Shown: positions 42,757 to 52,387 of the stretch, piece by piece
How positions within the stretch are numbered: the first letter of the stretch is position 1
How the letters are laid out: every line of letters starts with the position of its first letter
Source: Streptomyces alfalfae
GTDB taxonomy: Bacteria; Actinomycetota; Actinomycetes; Streptomycetales; Streptomycetaceae
DNA length: 64,000 nt
Reading direction: 5' to 3'
Assembly: GCF_004127445.1 (NCBI RefSeq)
Contig: NZ_QEXM01000033.1
Span: forward strand, 1-64,000
The notes under the pieces: generated by a model
Seen by the model: only the letters and a program-made list of their open reading frames with translations
What the model was told of the DNA's origin: nothing
Databases searched by the model: none
Translations under genes and position numbers: made by a program

Positions 42757-43851
42757 ATGACCCGGAGCAACCAGAGCAACCAGAACAACCAGAGCGAGTC
42801 GTACCGCGGGGAAAGCGGTCAGCAGGCCTACGACGTCGTGGTCGTCGGCGGGGGCGCGGCGGGTCTGAGCGCGGCGCTCGTGCTCGGCCGTTCCCGCCGC
42901 CGGGTGCTCGTCGTCGACGCGGGCGAACCGCGCAACGCGCCCGCCGCCCACATGCAGGGCTTTCTGTCGCGGGACGGGATGCCGCCCGCCGAGCTCCTCG
43001 CCGAGGGGCGCAGGGAGATCCAGCGGTACGGCGTCGAGACCGTGCGGGACCGGGTGAGCGCGGTGACCCCGGACGGCCGCGGGGAGTTCGGGCTCTCCCT
43101 CGCCGGGGGCGGGACCGTGCACGCGCGCCGGGTGGTCATCGCCACCGGGCTCGTGGACGAACTGCCGGACGTGCCCGGCCTCGCCGAGCGCTGGGGGCGC
43201 GACGTGCTGCACTGCCCGTACTGCCACGGCTACGAAGTGCGGGACCAGGCCTTCGGCGTACTCGCCTCGGAGCCGTTCAACAGCCACCAGGCGCTCCTCG
43301 TCACCCAGTGGTCCAAGGACGTGACCCTCTTCCTCGACAAGGTGCGGGAGCTGCCGGACGCGGAGTGGGAGCGCCTCGCGGCCGCCGGGGTCTCGGTGGT
43401 CGAGGGCGAGGTCGCGGGTCCGGTGGTCGAGGACGACCGCCTCACCGGGGTGCGGCTCACCGACGGGCGGGTCTTCCCCCGCTCGGTGCTCTTCGTCGCC
43501 GCGAAGCCGGTGCCCCGCTCCGGCCTTCTCGACGCGCTCGGCGCGGAGACGAAGGACACCCCCTTCGGTCCCTACCCCGCGCTCGACGAGATGGGCAGGA
43601 CCAGCGTCCCCGGCGTCTGGGCGGTGGGCAACGCGGCGTCGGCCATGGAACAGGTGATCAACGCGGCGAGCGCCGGCTACCGGGCCGGCGTCGTGATCAA
43701 CGCCGAGCTCGTCATGGCCGACATCGACGCGGAGGCGGCCCGCCGCAGGGCGGGCGTCTTCTCTCCCGAGGGCGAGGCTGCGGTGACCCGGGCCCTGGCG
43801 GACGCCGGGGCACACGGACTCACCGACGCCGCGAGCCCCCTCCCCCGGTGA
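42757..43851 (+). CDS. thioredoxin-reductase-like flavoprotein
   Basis: 364-residue pyridine nucleotide-disulfide oxidoreductase. FAD loop VVVVGGGAAGLSAAL and the redox pair Cys153-Pro-Tyr-Cys156 (HCPYCHGYE) match the NAD(P)-thioredoxin reductase fold; the usual second GxGxxG motif for NADPH is not evident (residues 162-185), so it may be one of the TrxR-like enzymes that use ferredoxin or oxidise dithiol natural products. The first 20 residues are Asn/Gln/Ser-rich. The ATG at 42757 follows TGGAGG. Confidence 0.85.
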   Translation: MTRSNQSNQNNQSESYRGESGQQAYDVVVVGGGAAGLSAALVLGRSRRRVLVVDAGEPRNAPAAHMQGFLSRDGMPPAELLAEGRREIQRYGVETVRDRVSAVTPDGRGEFGLSLAGGGTVHARRVVIATGLVDELPDVPGLAERWGRDVLHCPYCHGYEVRDQAFGVLASEPFNSHQALLVTQWSKDVTLFLDKVRELPDAEWERLAAAGVSVVEGEVAGPVVEDDRLTGVRLTDGRVFPRSVLFVAAKPVPRSGLLDALGAETKDTPFGPYPALDEMGRTSVPGVWAVGNAASAMEQVINAASAGYRAGVVINAELVMADIDAEAARRRAGVFSPEGEAAVTRALADAGAHGLTDAASPLPR

Positions 43852-43913
43852 GGGGCCCGTCGAAGCGATCCGTGGAGGGGACTCGCGGAAGGGATTCGCC
43901 GCAGGCGTCCGCC

Positions 43914-44681
43914 TCAGCGGGCGAAGACCTCGAAGGCCACCGCGGGCCGCCCGCCGAAGCGCGACGCGAGCGCCTGGGCGTTGCCCATGAGGAACGTGCG
44001 GCAGTACTTCTCGGGGTCCTCGTCCGTCAACGCCTCGATGTACGTGCGGTGTTCGAGGAGGGAGGCCACGGACCGGTCGAGTCCGGCCGTGGCGTCCACC
44101 GCGTGCGTCGGTGTCGACGAACCCGCGACGGCCACCCAGCGCACCCCGTCCCAGGGTTCCAGGCCCCGCTCCTCGATCAGCTCGGGGAAGATCCAGCGGT
44201 TGCCCGCGTCCGCCGCGGCGTCGAGCGTGGCCCTGCCCACCGCCACGTGGTCGGGGGTGTTCCAGGCGACGCCGCCCCAGGTGTCGCGGTGGTTGAGGGT
44301 GATGACCAGCTCGGGCCGGTGTCTGCGGATGGTGGCGGCGATGTCCCTGCGCAGCGCCGTGCCGTACTCGATCACACCGTCCCTGTGGTCGAGGAATTCC
44401 ACCGTCCCGACGCCGACGACGGCCGCGCTCGCCCGCTGCTCCCGCTCGCGCAGCGGTGCGCAGGTCGCCGGGTCGAGCGTGTCGATGCCCGCCTCGCCGC
44501 GCGTCGCGAGGACGTACGCGACCTCGCGCCCGCCGTCCGTCCAGCCGGCGATCGCGGCGGCGCAGCCGTACTCCAGGTCGTCGGGGTGGGCGACGACGGC
44601 CAGCGCCCGCCGCCAGTCCTCGGGCATGGGGGCGAGCTGGGCAGGCGCTGCGGCCTCGGCCGCGGTCTGTGACTCCGTCAT
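43914..44681 (-). CDS. PIG-L family zinc deacetylase
   Basis: 255-residue LmbE/PIG-L protein. AVVAHPDDLEYGCAAAIAGW holds the first zinc ligands (H-x-D-D), and NTPDHVAVGRATLDA the later His. GTVEFLDHRDGVIEYG is the middle family stretch. Members deacetylate N-acetylglucosaminyl or related conjugates such as mycothiol intermediates; the particular substrate is unknown. It lies head-to-tail with the hydrolase gene but converges on the flavoprotein gene. Confidence 0.88.
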   Translation of the reverse strand: MTESQTAAEAAAPAQLAPMPEDWRRALAVVAHPDDLEYGCAAAIAGWTDGGREVAYVLATRGEAGIDTLDPATCAPLREREQRASAAVVGVGTVEFLDHRDGVIEYGTALRRDIAATIRRHRPELVITLNHRDTWGGVAWNTPDHVAVGRATLDAAADAGNRWIFPELIEERGLEPWDGVRWVAVAGSSTPTHAVDATAGLDRSVASLLEHRTYIEALTDEDPEKYCRTFLMGNAQALASRFGGRPAVAFEVFAR

Positions 44682-44728
44682 GTCGGCAGCCTAATCAAGG
44701 GGTACGGCGACGGCCCGGCGTCCGGCGG

Positions 44729-46030
44729 TCAGACCTCCCCGCGGACCATCCCGATCAGTCGGCCAAGGACCTTCGGGCCGCCGACGCGCAGCCCGTCGTG
44801 CTCGAACTCGCTGGTGACCCAGGTGCGCAGGCCCCTGATCGCCTCGGCGGTGCGCAGCGAGTGCTCCGTGTCGACGTACATGTCGTCGAAGTAGACCGCC
44901 GCGGCGGCCGGGACCTCGTTCGCCGCGAGCCGCGGGAGGTCGTACAGGCGCGGCCAGTCGGTGCGCGCGGCGAGCAGCTCGGCCGTCTCGCGCAGCGGGC
45001 GCAGCGCGGGGTCGGTGTCGAACATCCAGCGCTGCACGGCCTCCCCGGTGAACCGCAGGGGCTCGTCGCCCGCCAGGGTCTTCTCCGCGTCGAACTCGGG
45101 GAACTCGGCGCGCACCCGCTCGGCGGCCCAGGCGGTGGGCCGCCCGCCCTGCCCGTAGATCGCCTCGTGCAGGACGGCGAAGAGCGGGTTGCCCGCGTAC
45201 GAGAGGACGGCCCGCACGTTCTCCTGGAACGCGTCGGAGAGCACGGTGCCCGAGGGCGTGCGCACGAAGGCGTCCTCGATGAGGTAGTGCAGACGGTGGC
45301 TGCCGTCGCTCATGCCGAGCAGCATGCCGAGGGACTGGAAGGCCTCGACGGTGAGCCGGTAGCCGCCGTTCAGGACCGGCTCGTGCTCGGCGACGTACGC
45401 GGCGATGCGCCGGGCGCGCTCCACGTCCTGCGGGTAGCGGGCGTAGTGCGCGGCGGTCTTGCGGGCCATGCGGGGGTAGGCGGCGCGGTAGACGTCGTCC
45501 GCGTGGCCGTCGAGCGTGGGCAGACCGCCGGTGATCAGCGCTGCCGTGAGGCCTTCGGGGGCCGCCGAGAGGTAGTGCGTGGCGCAGAACCCGCCGAAGC
45601 TCTGTCCGAGGACGGTCCAGGGGGCGCCGCCCGTCACCTGGGAGCGGATCGCCTCGCAGTCGCGGACGATGGAGTCGGCGCGGAAGTGGGCGAGGTAGCC
45701 GGCCTGCTCGGCGGGGCCGCCGCGCAGCGGGAGCGTCTGGCGGGTGGCGGGCGTGGAGCTGCCGGTGCCGCGCTGGTCGAGGAGGAGGACGCGGAAGTCC
45801 TCCAGGGCGCGGCCGAGCCAGGACTCCCTGCCGTGGAAGCGGGTGGCCCCGAAGCCGGGGCCGCCCTGGAGGTAGACGAGCCAGGGCAGGTCGTCGGCGC
45901 CGGGGGTCGTGGGGACGACCTCGCGGGCGAAGAGTTCGATCCGCTCCCCCGCCGGATCGTCGTGGTCCAGCGGCACGCCGAAGCGGCGGTCGGTGAGGAC
46001 GACTCCTGGCTGGCGGTAGCTGACGGTCAC
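44729..46030 (-). CDS. alpha/beta hydrolase, proline-iminopeptidase-like
   Basis: 433-residue alpha/beta hydrolase of peptidase family S33. PWLVYLQGGPGFGATRF is the oxyanion segment (H/Q-G-G-P-G), LLLDQRGTGSSTPA the conserved D-Q-R-G-x-G-x-S, and GQSFGGFCATHYLS the nucleophile elbow with the catalytic Ser. Intact family length. Likely a cytoplasmic aminopeptidase or esterase. Confidence 0.92.
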   Translation of the reverse strand: MTVSYRQPGVVLTDRRFGVPLDHDDPAGERIELFAREVVPTTPGADDLPWLVYLQGGPGFGATRFHGRESWLGRALEDFRVLLLDQRGTGSSTPATRQTLPLRGGPAEQAGYLAHFRADSIVRDCEAIRSQVTGGAPWTVLGQSFGGFCATHYLSAAPEGLTAALITGGLPTLDGHADDVYRAAYPRMARKTAAHYARYPQDVERARRIAAYVAEHEPVLNGGYRLTVEAFQSLGMLLGMSDGSHRLHYLIEDAFVRTPSGTVLSDAFQENVRAVLSYAGNPLFAVLHEAIYGQGGRPTAWAAERVRAEFPEFDAEKTLAGDEPLRFTGEAVQRWMFDTDPALRPLRETAELLAARTDWPRLYDLPRLAANEVPAAAAVYFDDMYVDTEHSLRTAEAIRGLRTWVTSEFEHDGLRVGGPKVLGRLIGMVRGEV

Positions 46031-46056
46031 AACTGCTCCTGAGCGGGTGGGACGGG

Positions 46057-46440
46057 GTGACGGCCGCCCGGGGCGGCGTCACGGGGCCGCGCATCCGCGG
46101 CGACGTCACGGCGGCCGCGGATCCGCCGCCCCAGTCCAGCACACCCGCCGCGGCGCGGGACCGCCGGGCGGGGCCTTGGGGGGCGGCGGCCCGCCAGCGC
46201 GGCGCCAGCCTGGACCGTCGTACGACCGGGGGCATCGCCGAGAAGGCGTGGGAGCACCTGCCTGCCGCCGAGCTGTACGCCGCGACGGGGCGCCAGCACG
46301 CGCCCTGCACCGCCCTGCTTCAGTTCGTCGCCGCCCGGGAGGCGGGACAACTCGGCTTCGCCGAGCGGGCGTCGCTCATCCCGGACCTGCTCACGTACCG
46401 GCTGACCGATGAGCTCGGCGGCGCGGCGACTGCGGCGCGG
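46057..46440 (+). other. coding-like stretch without a clear gene
   Basis: A 500-base gap lies between the hydrolase and lutA. From about 46230 to 46440 one plus-strand frame reads GIAEKAWEHLPAAELYAATG and on with strong third-position G/C bias and normal residue composition, but from 46440 it turns into non-coding-like sequence and runs into lutA. It may be a gene remnant or a frameshifted small gene. Not recognised. Confidence 0.25.
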
Positions 46441-46529
46441 GGACGGCGCCGGTGCGCGTCCACGCCTCCCGTGGCGCACCACGCCCGCGTACGCTGCGTC
46501 CATCCGATGATCGACGAGAGGAACCAGCG

Positions 46530-47291
46530 ATGCGTGTCGCCCTGTTCCTGACATGTGTCAACGACACGCTCTATCCGGACACGGGCCGAGCCGTGGTGAA
46601 ACTGCTGACCAGGCTGGGCGTCGAGGTCGACTTCCCGGCGGCGCAGACCTGCTGCGGGCAGGCGCACTACAACACCGGTTACCGCCACCAGGCGGAGCCG
46701 CTGGCCCGGCACTTCTCCGATGTCTTCGGGACCGACGCCTACGACGCGATCGTGACGCCGTCCGGTTCGTGTGGGGCGATGGTGCGCGAGCTGTATCCGC
46801 GTATGGGCGAGCGGGCGCGGGCCGAGGGCCGCGGTGACGGCCTCGCGCGGAGGCTGGCGCCGGTGGTTGCCAAGACGTATGAGCTGACCGAGTTCCTGGT
46901 GGACGTCCTCGGGGTCACGGACGTCGGCGCGTACTACCCGCACAAGGTCACCTACCACCCCACCTGCCACGGCCTGCGCTCCCTCGGTCTCGGCGAGCGG
47001 CCCCTGCGGCTGCTGCGGGCGGTGAAGGGGCTCGAACTCGTTTCGCTGCCCGGCGCCGAGGAGTGCTGCGGCTTCGGCGGCACCTTCGCCGTGAAGAACT
47101 CCGACGTCTCGGCGGCCATGGGCGCGGACAAGGTCCGGCACGCCGAGTCGACCGGGGCCGACGTGCTCTGCGCGGCGGACAACTCCTGCCTGATGCACAT
47201 CGGCGGCACGATGACCCGGCTGCGCACGGCCGTACGCCCGGTCCACCTGGCGGAGATCCTGGCGAGCACGGAAGAGGAGCCGCTGTCATGA
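46530..47291 (+). CDS. lutA: LutA, lactate utilization Fe-S protein
   Basis: 253-residue cysteine-rich protein with two CCG domains: TCCGQAHYN near residue 42 and ECCGFGGTFAVKN near residue 178, each preceded by its further Cys. These bind Fe-S clusters or a heterodisulfide-type site. With LutB and LutC it forms the L-lactate oxidation complex. The ATG at 46530 follows GAGAGGAA; its stop overlaps the lutB start by four bases. Confidence 0.93.
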   Translation: MRVALFLTCVNDTLYPDTGRAVVKLLTRLGVEVDFPAAQTCCGQAHYNTGYRHQAEPLARHFSDVFGTDAYDAIVTPSGSCGAMVRELYPRMGERARAEGRGDGLARRLAPVVAKTYELTEFLVDVLGVTDVGAYYPHKVTYHPTCHGLRSLGLGERPLRLLRAVKGLELVSLPGAEECCGFGGTFAVKNSDVSAAMGADKVRHAESTGADVLCAADNSCLMHIGGTMTRLRTAVRPVHLAEILASTEEEPLS

Positions 47292-48811
47292 GCGGAGGCG
47301 CCTTCGTCGGCATGCCCGCGTTCCCGCCGTTCCCGCGGGCCGCGCACGAGGCCGTGAGGAACACGACGCTGCGGGCCAACCTCCGGCACGCCACCCACAC
47401 CATCCGGGACAAGCGCGCCCGCGCCGTCGCCGAGCTGGACGACTGGGCGGAGCTGCGCGAGGCGGGAAAGCGCATCAAGGACGAGACACTGCGCCATCTC
47501 GACCGGTATCTGGAGCAGCTGGAGGAGTCGGTCGTACGGGCGGGCGGCACCGTGCACTGGGCGGCCGACGCCGCGGAGGCGAACCGCATCGTCACGGAAC
47601 TGGTCAGGGCGACCGGTGAGACGGAGGTCGTCAAGGTCAAGTCCATGGCCACCCAGGAGATCGGCCTCAACGAAGCGCTGGAGGCCGAGGGCATCCACGC
47701 CTACGAGACCGACCTCGCCGAGCTGATCGTGCAGCTCGGCAAGGACCGGCCCTCGCACATCCTCGTCCCCGCCATCCACCGCAACCGCGGCGAGATCCGC
47801 GACATCTTCCGCGAGGAGATGGGCGCGTGGGGCCGCCCCGCCCCCGACGGGCTCACCGACACCCCGGCGGAGCTGGCCGACGCGGCGCGGCTGCATCTGC
47901 GCGAGAAGTTCCTGCGGGCCAAGGTCGGTGTCTCCGGGGCGAACTTCATGGTGGCGGAGACCGGGACCCTGGTCGTCGTGGAGTCGGAGGGCAACGGCCG
48001 CATGTGCCTCACGCTGCCCGAGACGCTGATCTCCGTCGTGGGCATCGAGAAGGTGGTCCCGACCTGGCGTGACCTGGAGGTGTTCCTCCAGACCCTGCCC
48101 CGCTCCTCGACGGCCGAGCGGATGAACCCGTACACGTCCATGTGGACGGGCACGTCCGACGCCCAGACGGCGGACGGCCCCCGCGCCTTCCACCTGGTCC
48201 TGCTCGACAACGGCCGCACCGACACCCTCGCCGACGAGGTGGGCCGCCAGGCCCTGCGCTGCATCCGCTGCTCGGCGTGTCTCAACGTCTGCCCGGTGTA
48301 CGAGCGGGCGGGCGGGCACGCGTACGGCTCGGTGTATCCGGGGCCGATCGGCGCGATCCTCAGCCCGCAGCTGCGGGGCACGGGGAGCGAGATCGACGCC
48401 TCCCTGCCGTACGCGTCCTCACTGTGCGGCGCCTGTTATGAGGTGTGTCCGGTGGCCATCGACATCCCCGAGGTCCTGGTGCACCTGCGGGAGCGGGTGG
48501 TGCAGGGCGGCGAGGTCACCCGGCGGGGCGTGAAGGTGACGCTGAAGCCCGCCAGGGGGCATGCGGCGGAGCGCGCGGCGATGCGGGCGGCGGGGTTCGT
48601 CTTCGCCCGCCCCGGAGCGTTGCGCCTGGGCCAGCGCCTGGCGTCGCGCACCCGGCGGTTCCATCCGCGGACGCTCCCCGGCCCCGGCCGGGCGTGGAGT
48701 GCGGCCCGGGACCTGCCGAAGGTCCCCGCGGAGCCGTTCCGCGACTGGTGGGAGCGGACGCGGGGCGGGGCGGCGCAGGGCAGCGGCCGGCAGGAGGTGA
48801 GCGGGAAGTGA
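47288..48811 (+). CDS. lutB: LutB, lactate utilization Fe-S protein
   Basis: 507-residue LUD-domain protein with a C-terminal ferredoxin part: CIRCSACLNVCPVYERAGGH and CGACYEVCPVAIDIPE give two 4Fe-4S sets. The LUD domain covers about residues 70-300 (VKVKSMATQEIGLNEALE, NFMVAETGTLVVVESEGNGR). Electron-transfer subunit of the LutABC L-lactate dehydrogenase. The frame overlaps both neighbours by four or three bases, giving coupled translation. Confidence 0.94.
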   Translation: MSGGAFVGMPAFPPFPRAAHEAVRNTTLRANLRHATHTIRDKRARAVAELDDWAELREAGKRIKDETLRHLDRYLEQLEESVVRAGGTVHWAADAAEANRIVTELVRATGETEVVKVKSMATQEIGLNEALEAEGIHAYETDLAELIVQLGKDRPSHILVPAIHRNRGEIRDIFREEMGAWGRPAPDGLTDTPAELADAARLHLREKFLRAKVGVSGANFMVAETGTLVVVESEGNGRMCLTLPETLISVVGIEKVVPTWRDLEVFLQTLPRSSTAERMNPYTSMWTGTSDAQTADGPRAFHLVLLDNGRTDTLADEVGRQALRCIRCSACLNVCPVYERAGGHAYGSVYPGPIGAILSPQLRGTGSEIDASLPYASSLCGACYEVCPVAIDIPEVLVHLRERVVQGGEVTRRGVKVTLKPARGHAAERAAMRAAGFVFARPGALRLGQRLASRTRRFHPRTLPGPGRAWSAARDLPKVPAEPFRDWWERTRGGAAQGSGRQEVSGK

Positions 48812-49476
48812 GCAGCAGGGACCTGATCCTGGGCCGGGTGCGCCGGGCCCTCGCGGACGTGCCGGACGCGGCGGAGGGGCCGGCGGGCGACGGCTCCGCG
48901 TACGAGGCCGCGGTGGACCGTGGATACGCGCGCGAGCACGGCGGGCGCACGCCGGAGGAGACCGTCGACCTGCTCGCGGAGAACCTGGCGGACTACCGGG
49001 CGATCGTGCACCACTGCGCGGCCGAGGAGCTGCCGGAGCTGTTGGCGCGGCTGCTCGCGGCGCGCGGCGCGCGGACCGTGCTGGCGCCGCCGGGGCTGCC
49101 CCCGCACTGGTTGCAGGCGGTCGACGCGACGCGGGTCCGGGACCGCGCCGCGAGCACCCCGCACGAACTGGACCGGGTGGACAGCGTCGTCACCGGCTGC
49201 GCGGTCGCCGTCGCCGAGACCGGCACGCTGGTCCTCGACGGTTCGGCGGACCAGGGCCGCCGCCGGATCACGCTGGTGCCGGACCATCACGTCTGTGTCG
49301 TGCGGGTGCCGGACCAGGTCGTGTCGTCCGTGCCGCTGGCACTCGGGCGGCTCGATCCGACGCGACCGCTGACCTGGATCTCGGGACCCTCCGCGACCAG
49401 TGACATCGAGTTGGACCGGGTCGAGGGAGTGCACGGGCCGCGCACTCTGGAGGTGGTGCTGATGAGCGGTGAGTGA
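48808..49476 (+). CDS. lutC: LutC, lactate utilization LUD protein
   Basis: 222-residue LUD-domain protein: SSRDLILGRVRRALAD at the start, and GCAVAVAETGTLVLDGS followed by VPDHHVCVVRVPDQVV, ending WISGPSATSDIELDRVEGVHGP, the LutC signature. The GTG at 48808 is set by overlap with the lutB stop. Third subunit of the lactate oxidation complex. No lactate permease or LutR-type regulator is next to it. Confidence 0.93.
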   Translation: MSSRDLILGRVRRALADVPDAAEGPAGDGSAYEAAVDRGYAREHGGRTPEETVDLLAENLADYRAIVHHCAAEELPELLARLLAARGARTVLAPPGLPPHWLQAVDATRVRDRAASTPHELDRVDSVVTGCAVAVAETGTLVLDGSADQGRRRITLVPDHHVCVVRVPDQVVSSVPLALGRLDPTRPLTWISGPSATSDIELDRVEGVHGPRTLEVVLMSGE

Positions 49477-49498
49477 GCGGCGCGGCTAGCGTGTGGTC

Positions 49499-50662
49499 AT
49501 GATCCGGTTCGAGCAGGTGAGCAAGCGCTACCCGGACGGCACGACGGCCGTGGACGGTCTCTCCTTCGAGGTGGCCGAGGGCGAACTGGTCACCCTCGTG
49601 GGCCCTTCCGGCTGCGGCAAGACCACCACCATGATGATGGTCAACCGGCTCATCGAGCCCACGTCGGGCCGCATCTTCGTGGCCGGCGAGGACATCGCGG
49701 GCGTGGACCCGGTGCGCCTGCGCCGCCGGATCGGTTACGTCATCCAGCAGGTGGGGCTCTTCCCCCACCGTACGGTCCTGGACAACACGGCGACCGTGCC
49801 CGCGCTCATCGGCTGGAAGAAGGCCAGGGCCAGAGCCAGGGCGGCGGAGCTGCTCGACCTGGTGGGACTCGACCCGAAGACGTTCGGCTCCCGCTATCCC
49901 GAGCAGCTCTCCGGTGGTCAGCGCCAGCGGGTCGGGGTCGCCCGCGCGCTCGCCGCGGACCCGCCGGTCCTCCTGATGGACGAGCCGTTCGGGGCGGTGG
50001 ATCCGGTGGTGCGCGAGCAGTTGCAGGACGAGTTCCTGCGGATGCAGTCGGCGGTGCGCAAGACGGTCCTGCTGGTCACACACGACATCGAGGAGGCGGT
50101 CCGGCTGGGTGACCGCATCGCCGTCTACGGACAGGGTCGCATCGAGCAGTTCGACACGCCGGGGGCGGTGCTCGGGGCGCCCGCCACCCCGTATGTCGCC
50201 GAGTTCGTCGGCGCCGACCGCGGGCTCAAGCGCCTCTCGGTGACGGAGATCCAGTCGGCCGACCTGGAGCAGCCGCCGATCGCCCGCCTCGACGAGTCCG
50301 CGGAGCAGGCCGCGGCCCGGTTGCGCGAGGAGGAGGCGCGCTGGGCCGTCGTCCTGGACGCGGACGGCGATCTGCACGGCTGGGTCGGCGTCGACGAGGT
50401 GGGCCTCGCCGGCTCCGGCGGCGCGGTCGGCGACCTGGCGCACCGCATGAACTCCTGGGTCCCGGTGGGCGCCCCGCTGAAGCAGGCGTTCGGCGTGATG
50501 CTCCAGCACGACGCGGGCTGGGTCGCGGTGCTCGACGGGGCGCGTTTCCTGGGTGTCCTGACCCCGGCGAAGCTGCACGAGGCGCTGCGCCGGTCGGTGG
50601 ACGCGGACGCGCAGGGGCTCGCGCGGAGCCAGGTCGAGTTCGACTCGGTCGCGGACGCGTGA
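49499..50662 (+). CDS. osmoprotectant ABC transporter ATPase (OpuCA/ProV-like)
   Basis: About 387-residue ATPase of the glycine-betaine/carnitine/choline type: Walker A GPSGCGKTTTMMMVN, Q-loop VIQQVGLFPH, signature LSGGQRQRVGVARAL, Walker B VLLMDEPFGAVDP, H-loop THD, then two degenerate CBS-like segments (about residues 260-375) that in this family sense ionic strength. The ATG at 49499 is taken; a GTG two codons earlier is possible and the ribosome site is weak. It converges on its presumed partner genes. Confidence 0.88.
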   Translation: MIRFEQVSKRYPDGTTAVDGLSFEVAEGELVTLVGPSGCGKTTTMMMVNRLIEPTSGRIFVAGEDIAGVDPVRLRRRIGYVIQQVGLFPHRTVLDNTATVPALIGWKKARARARAAELLDLVGLDPKTFGSRYPEQLSGGQRQRVGVARALAADPPVLLMDEPFGAVDPVVREQLQDEFLRMQSAVRKTVLLVTHDIEEAVRLGDRIAVYGQGRIEQFDTPGAVLGAPATPYVAEFVGADRGLKRLSVTEIQSADLEQPPIARLDESAEQAAARLREEEARWAVVLDADGDLHGWVGVDEVGLAGSGGAVGDLAHRMNSWVPVGAPLKQAFGVMLQHDAGWVAVLDGARFLGVLTPAKLHEALRRSVDADAQGLARSQVEFDSVADA

Positions 50663-50741
50663 GCGATCCGCCCGGGCGGGCGGTCCTCCCGGCCCGCGGG
50701 GGCCGTCGTGATCGCGCGCACCTGGCGGGGCGCTTCTGGCG

Positions 50742-51707
50742 CTACAGGAGGTTCTTGCGCTCCAGGTACGTTCTCGCCACGTCCTGCGGCAGGCGGCGCC
50801 AGCTGTCGACCTGTTCGTTCAGCAAGGCGAGGTCCCGCGTGGTGAGGACGGGCGCCAGGCGGTCGAGCGCCGCGGCGACGCCCTTGCCGCCCGCGCTGGA
50901 GCGGTTGACGACGGGGACGATGTGGTCCGCGTTCTGGAGGTGCTTGTCGTCCTCCAGGAGCACCAGGCCGAAGTCGTCGAGGGTCGCGTCCGTGGAGGTG
51001 GTGAGGACCATCTGGTCCTGCCCGCTCTGGACCGCCTTCTTGGCCTGCGTCGTGCCGACGCCCTTGGGGTCGATGCCGGTGAGCCGGATGCCGTAGACCT
51101 TCTTCAGGCCCGGCGCGCAGTAGGGACGACGCACACACTCGTCGCCTGCGGCGAGCCGCACCTCCAGGCCTGATCTGCCCAGGTCGGTGAGGGTCTTCAG
51201 GCGGTGCTGCCGGGCGTGGGCGGCGGTGACGGCGAAGGCGTTCTGGTCGACCGCCTTGCCGGGGTCGAGGACGGTGAGGCCGCGGGGCGCCGCGAGGCGG
51301 CGCAGGGCCTCGATGGTCTCGTCCAGGTCCGGGGAGCCGACGGGCTCCGCGTCGGCGCCGTTCCGCTTGGCGTTCAGCCAGTCCGCGAAGGTCGCCGCGT
51401 ACTCGGGGACGACGTCGATCTGGCCGGACTCCAGGGCGGGCTCGTACAGTTCGCGGTTGGCCACGGAGAGGATCTCGGTGCCGTACCCGGCCTTGTTCAG
51501 GAGCAGCGCGTACATCTGGGCGAGCAGGTCGGACTCCGTGAAGCCCGCGGAACCGACCGTGAGGTTCCTGCTGTCGCCGGGCGGCCCGGTGACCTCGCCC
51601 CGGTTCTCCAGGGACGGCCCCGAGGCGCAGCCCGCGAGGACGGCGAGCGACGCCACCGCCGCCACCGCCGCGCGGCCCCTCACCCGGCCCCGTACTCCGC
51701 CCTTCAC
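50742..51707 (-). CDS. osmoprotectant-binding lipoprotein (OpuCC/OsmX-like)
   Basis: 321-residue substrate-binding protein of the QAC (quaternary ammonium) family. Lipobox LAGC, Cys at residue 27. LTVGSAGFTESDLLAQMYALLLNKAGY and VPEYAATFADWL are the family stretches. It ends DVARTYLERKNLL. GTG at 51707 overlaps the permease stop by four bases. Binds betaine, choline or a related osmolyte outside the membrane. Confidence 0.9.
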   Translation of the reverse strand: MKGGVRGRVRGRAAVAAVASLAVLAGCASGPSLENRGEVTGPPGDSRNLTVGSAGFTESDLLAQMYALLLNKAGYGTEILSVANRELYEPALESGQIDVVPEYAATFADWLNAKRNGADAEPVGSPDLDETIEALRRLAAPRGLTVLDPGKAVDQNAFAVTAAHARQHRLKTLTDLGRSGLEVRLAAGDECVRRPYCAPGLKKVYGIRLTGIDPKGVGTTQAKKAVQSGQDQMVLTTSTDATLDDFGLVLLEDDKHLQNADHIVPVVNRSSAGGKGVAAALDRLAPVLTTRDLALLNEQVDSWRRLPQDVARTYLERKNLL

Positions 51708-52387
51708 CCGGCCCTCCTGCGCGTCCCCCGCGTCCACCCCGGCGCCAGCCGCTCGGCGGCCTCGAAGATCCCCTCGACGATCAGCGCGAACCCGGCCACG
51801 AGCACGGCGCCCGCCACGACCTGCGGCGTGCTCGCCAGGTTGAACCCCGCCGTGATGATCCGGCCGAGCCCTCCGCCGCCCGCGAGCGCGGCGATGGTGG
51901 CGGTGGCGACGAGCTGGACGGCGGCGATGCGCACACCGCTGAGCACCAGGGGCAGGGCGAGCGGGAGCTCGACCTTCCACAGCATCTGCCGCCCGGTCAT
52001 GCCCATGCCCCGGGCCGCCCGCACGATGCTGCGGTCGACGCCGCGCATGCCGACGTAGGCGTTGGTGAGCAGCGGCGGCACGGCGAAGAGGACGAGGGCG
52101 ACGACGGTCGGCCCGTCCCCCCAGGTGCCGATGGGGGTGAGGAGGAGCAGGACGAGCACGGCGAAGGTGGGCACCGCGCGCCCGACGTTGGAGATGTTCA
52201 CGGCGAGCGCGCCGCCCCTGCCGAGGTGGCCGAGGACGAGCGCGACGGGCAGGGCGATCAGGCAGCTGATCAGCAGGCAGACGACGGTGAGGACGAGGTG
52301 CTGGGTGAGCCGGTGCCAGACGCCGTCGTCGCCGGCCCAGTGCGCCGGGTCGCCGAGCCAGGCCCAGGCGTCGCCGAGGGTCTTCAC
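51704..52387 (-). CDS. osmoprotectant ABC permease 2
   Basis: 227-residue permease of the OpuCB/OpuCD type. The EAA-like loop is AARGMGMTGRQMLWKVELPLALPLVLSG, split over residues about 125-155. Six membrane segments. The GTG at 52387 overlaps the previous stop; an ATG seven codons upstream is an alternative. Confidence 0.87.
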   Translation of the reverse strand: MKTLGDAWAWLGDPAHWAGDDGVWHRLTQHLVLTVVCLLISCLIALPVALVLGHLGRGGALAVNISNVGRAVPTFAVLVLLLLTPIGTWGDGPTVVALVLFAVPPLLTNAYVGMRGVDRSIVRAARGMGMTGRQMLWKVELPLALPLVLSGVRIAAVQLVATATIAALAGGGGLGRIITAGFNLASTPQVVAGAVLVAGFALIVEGIFEAAERLAPGWTRGTRRRAG

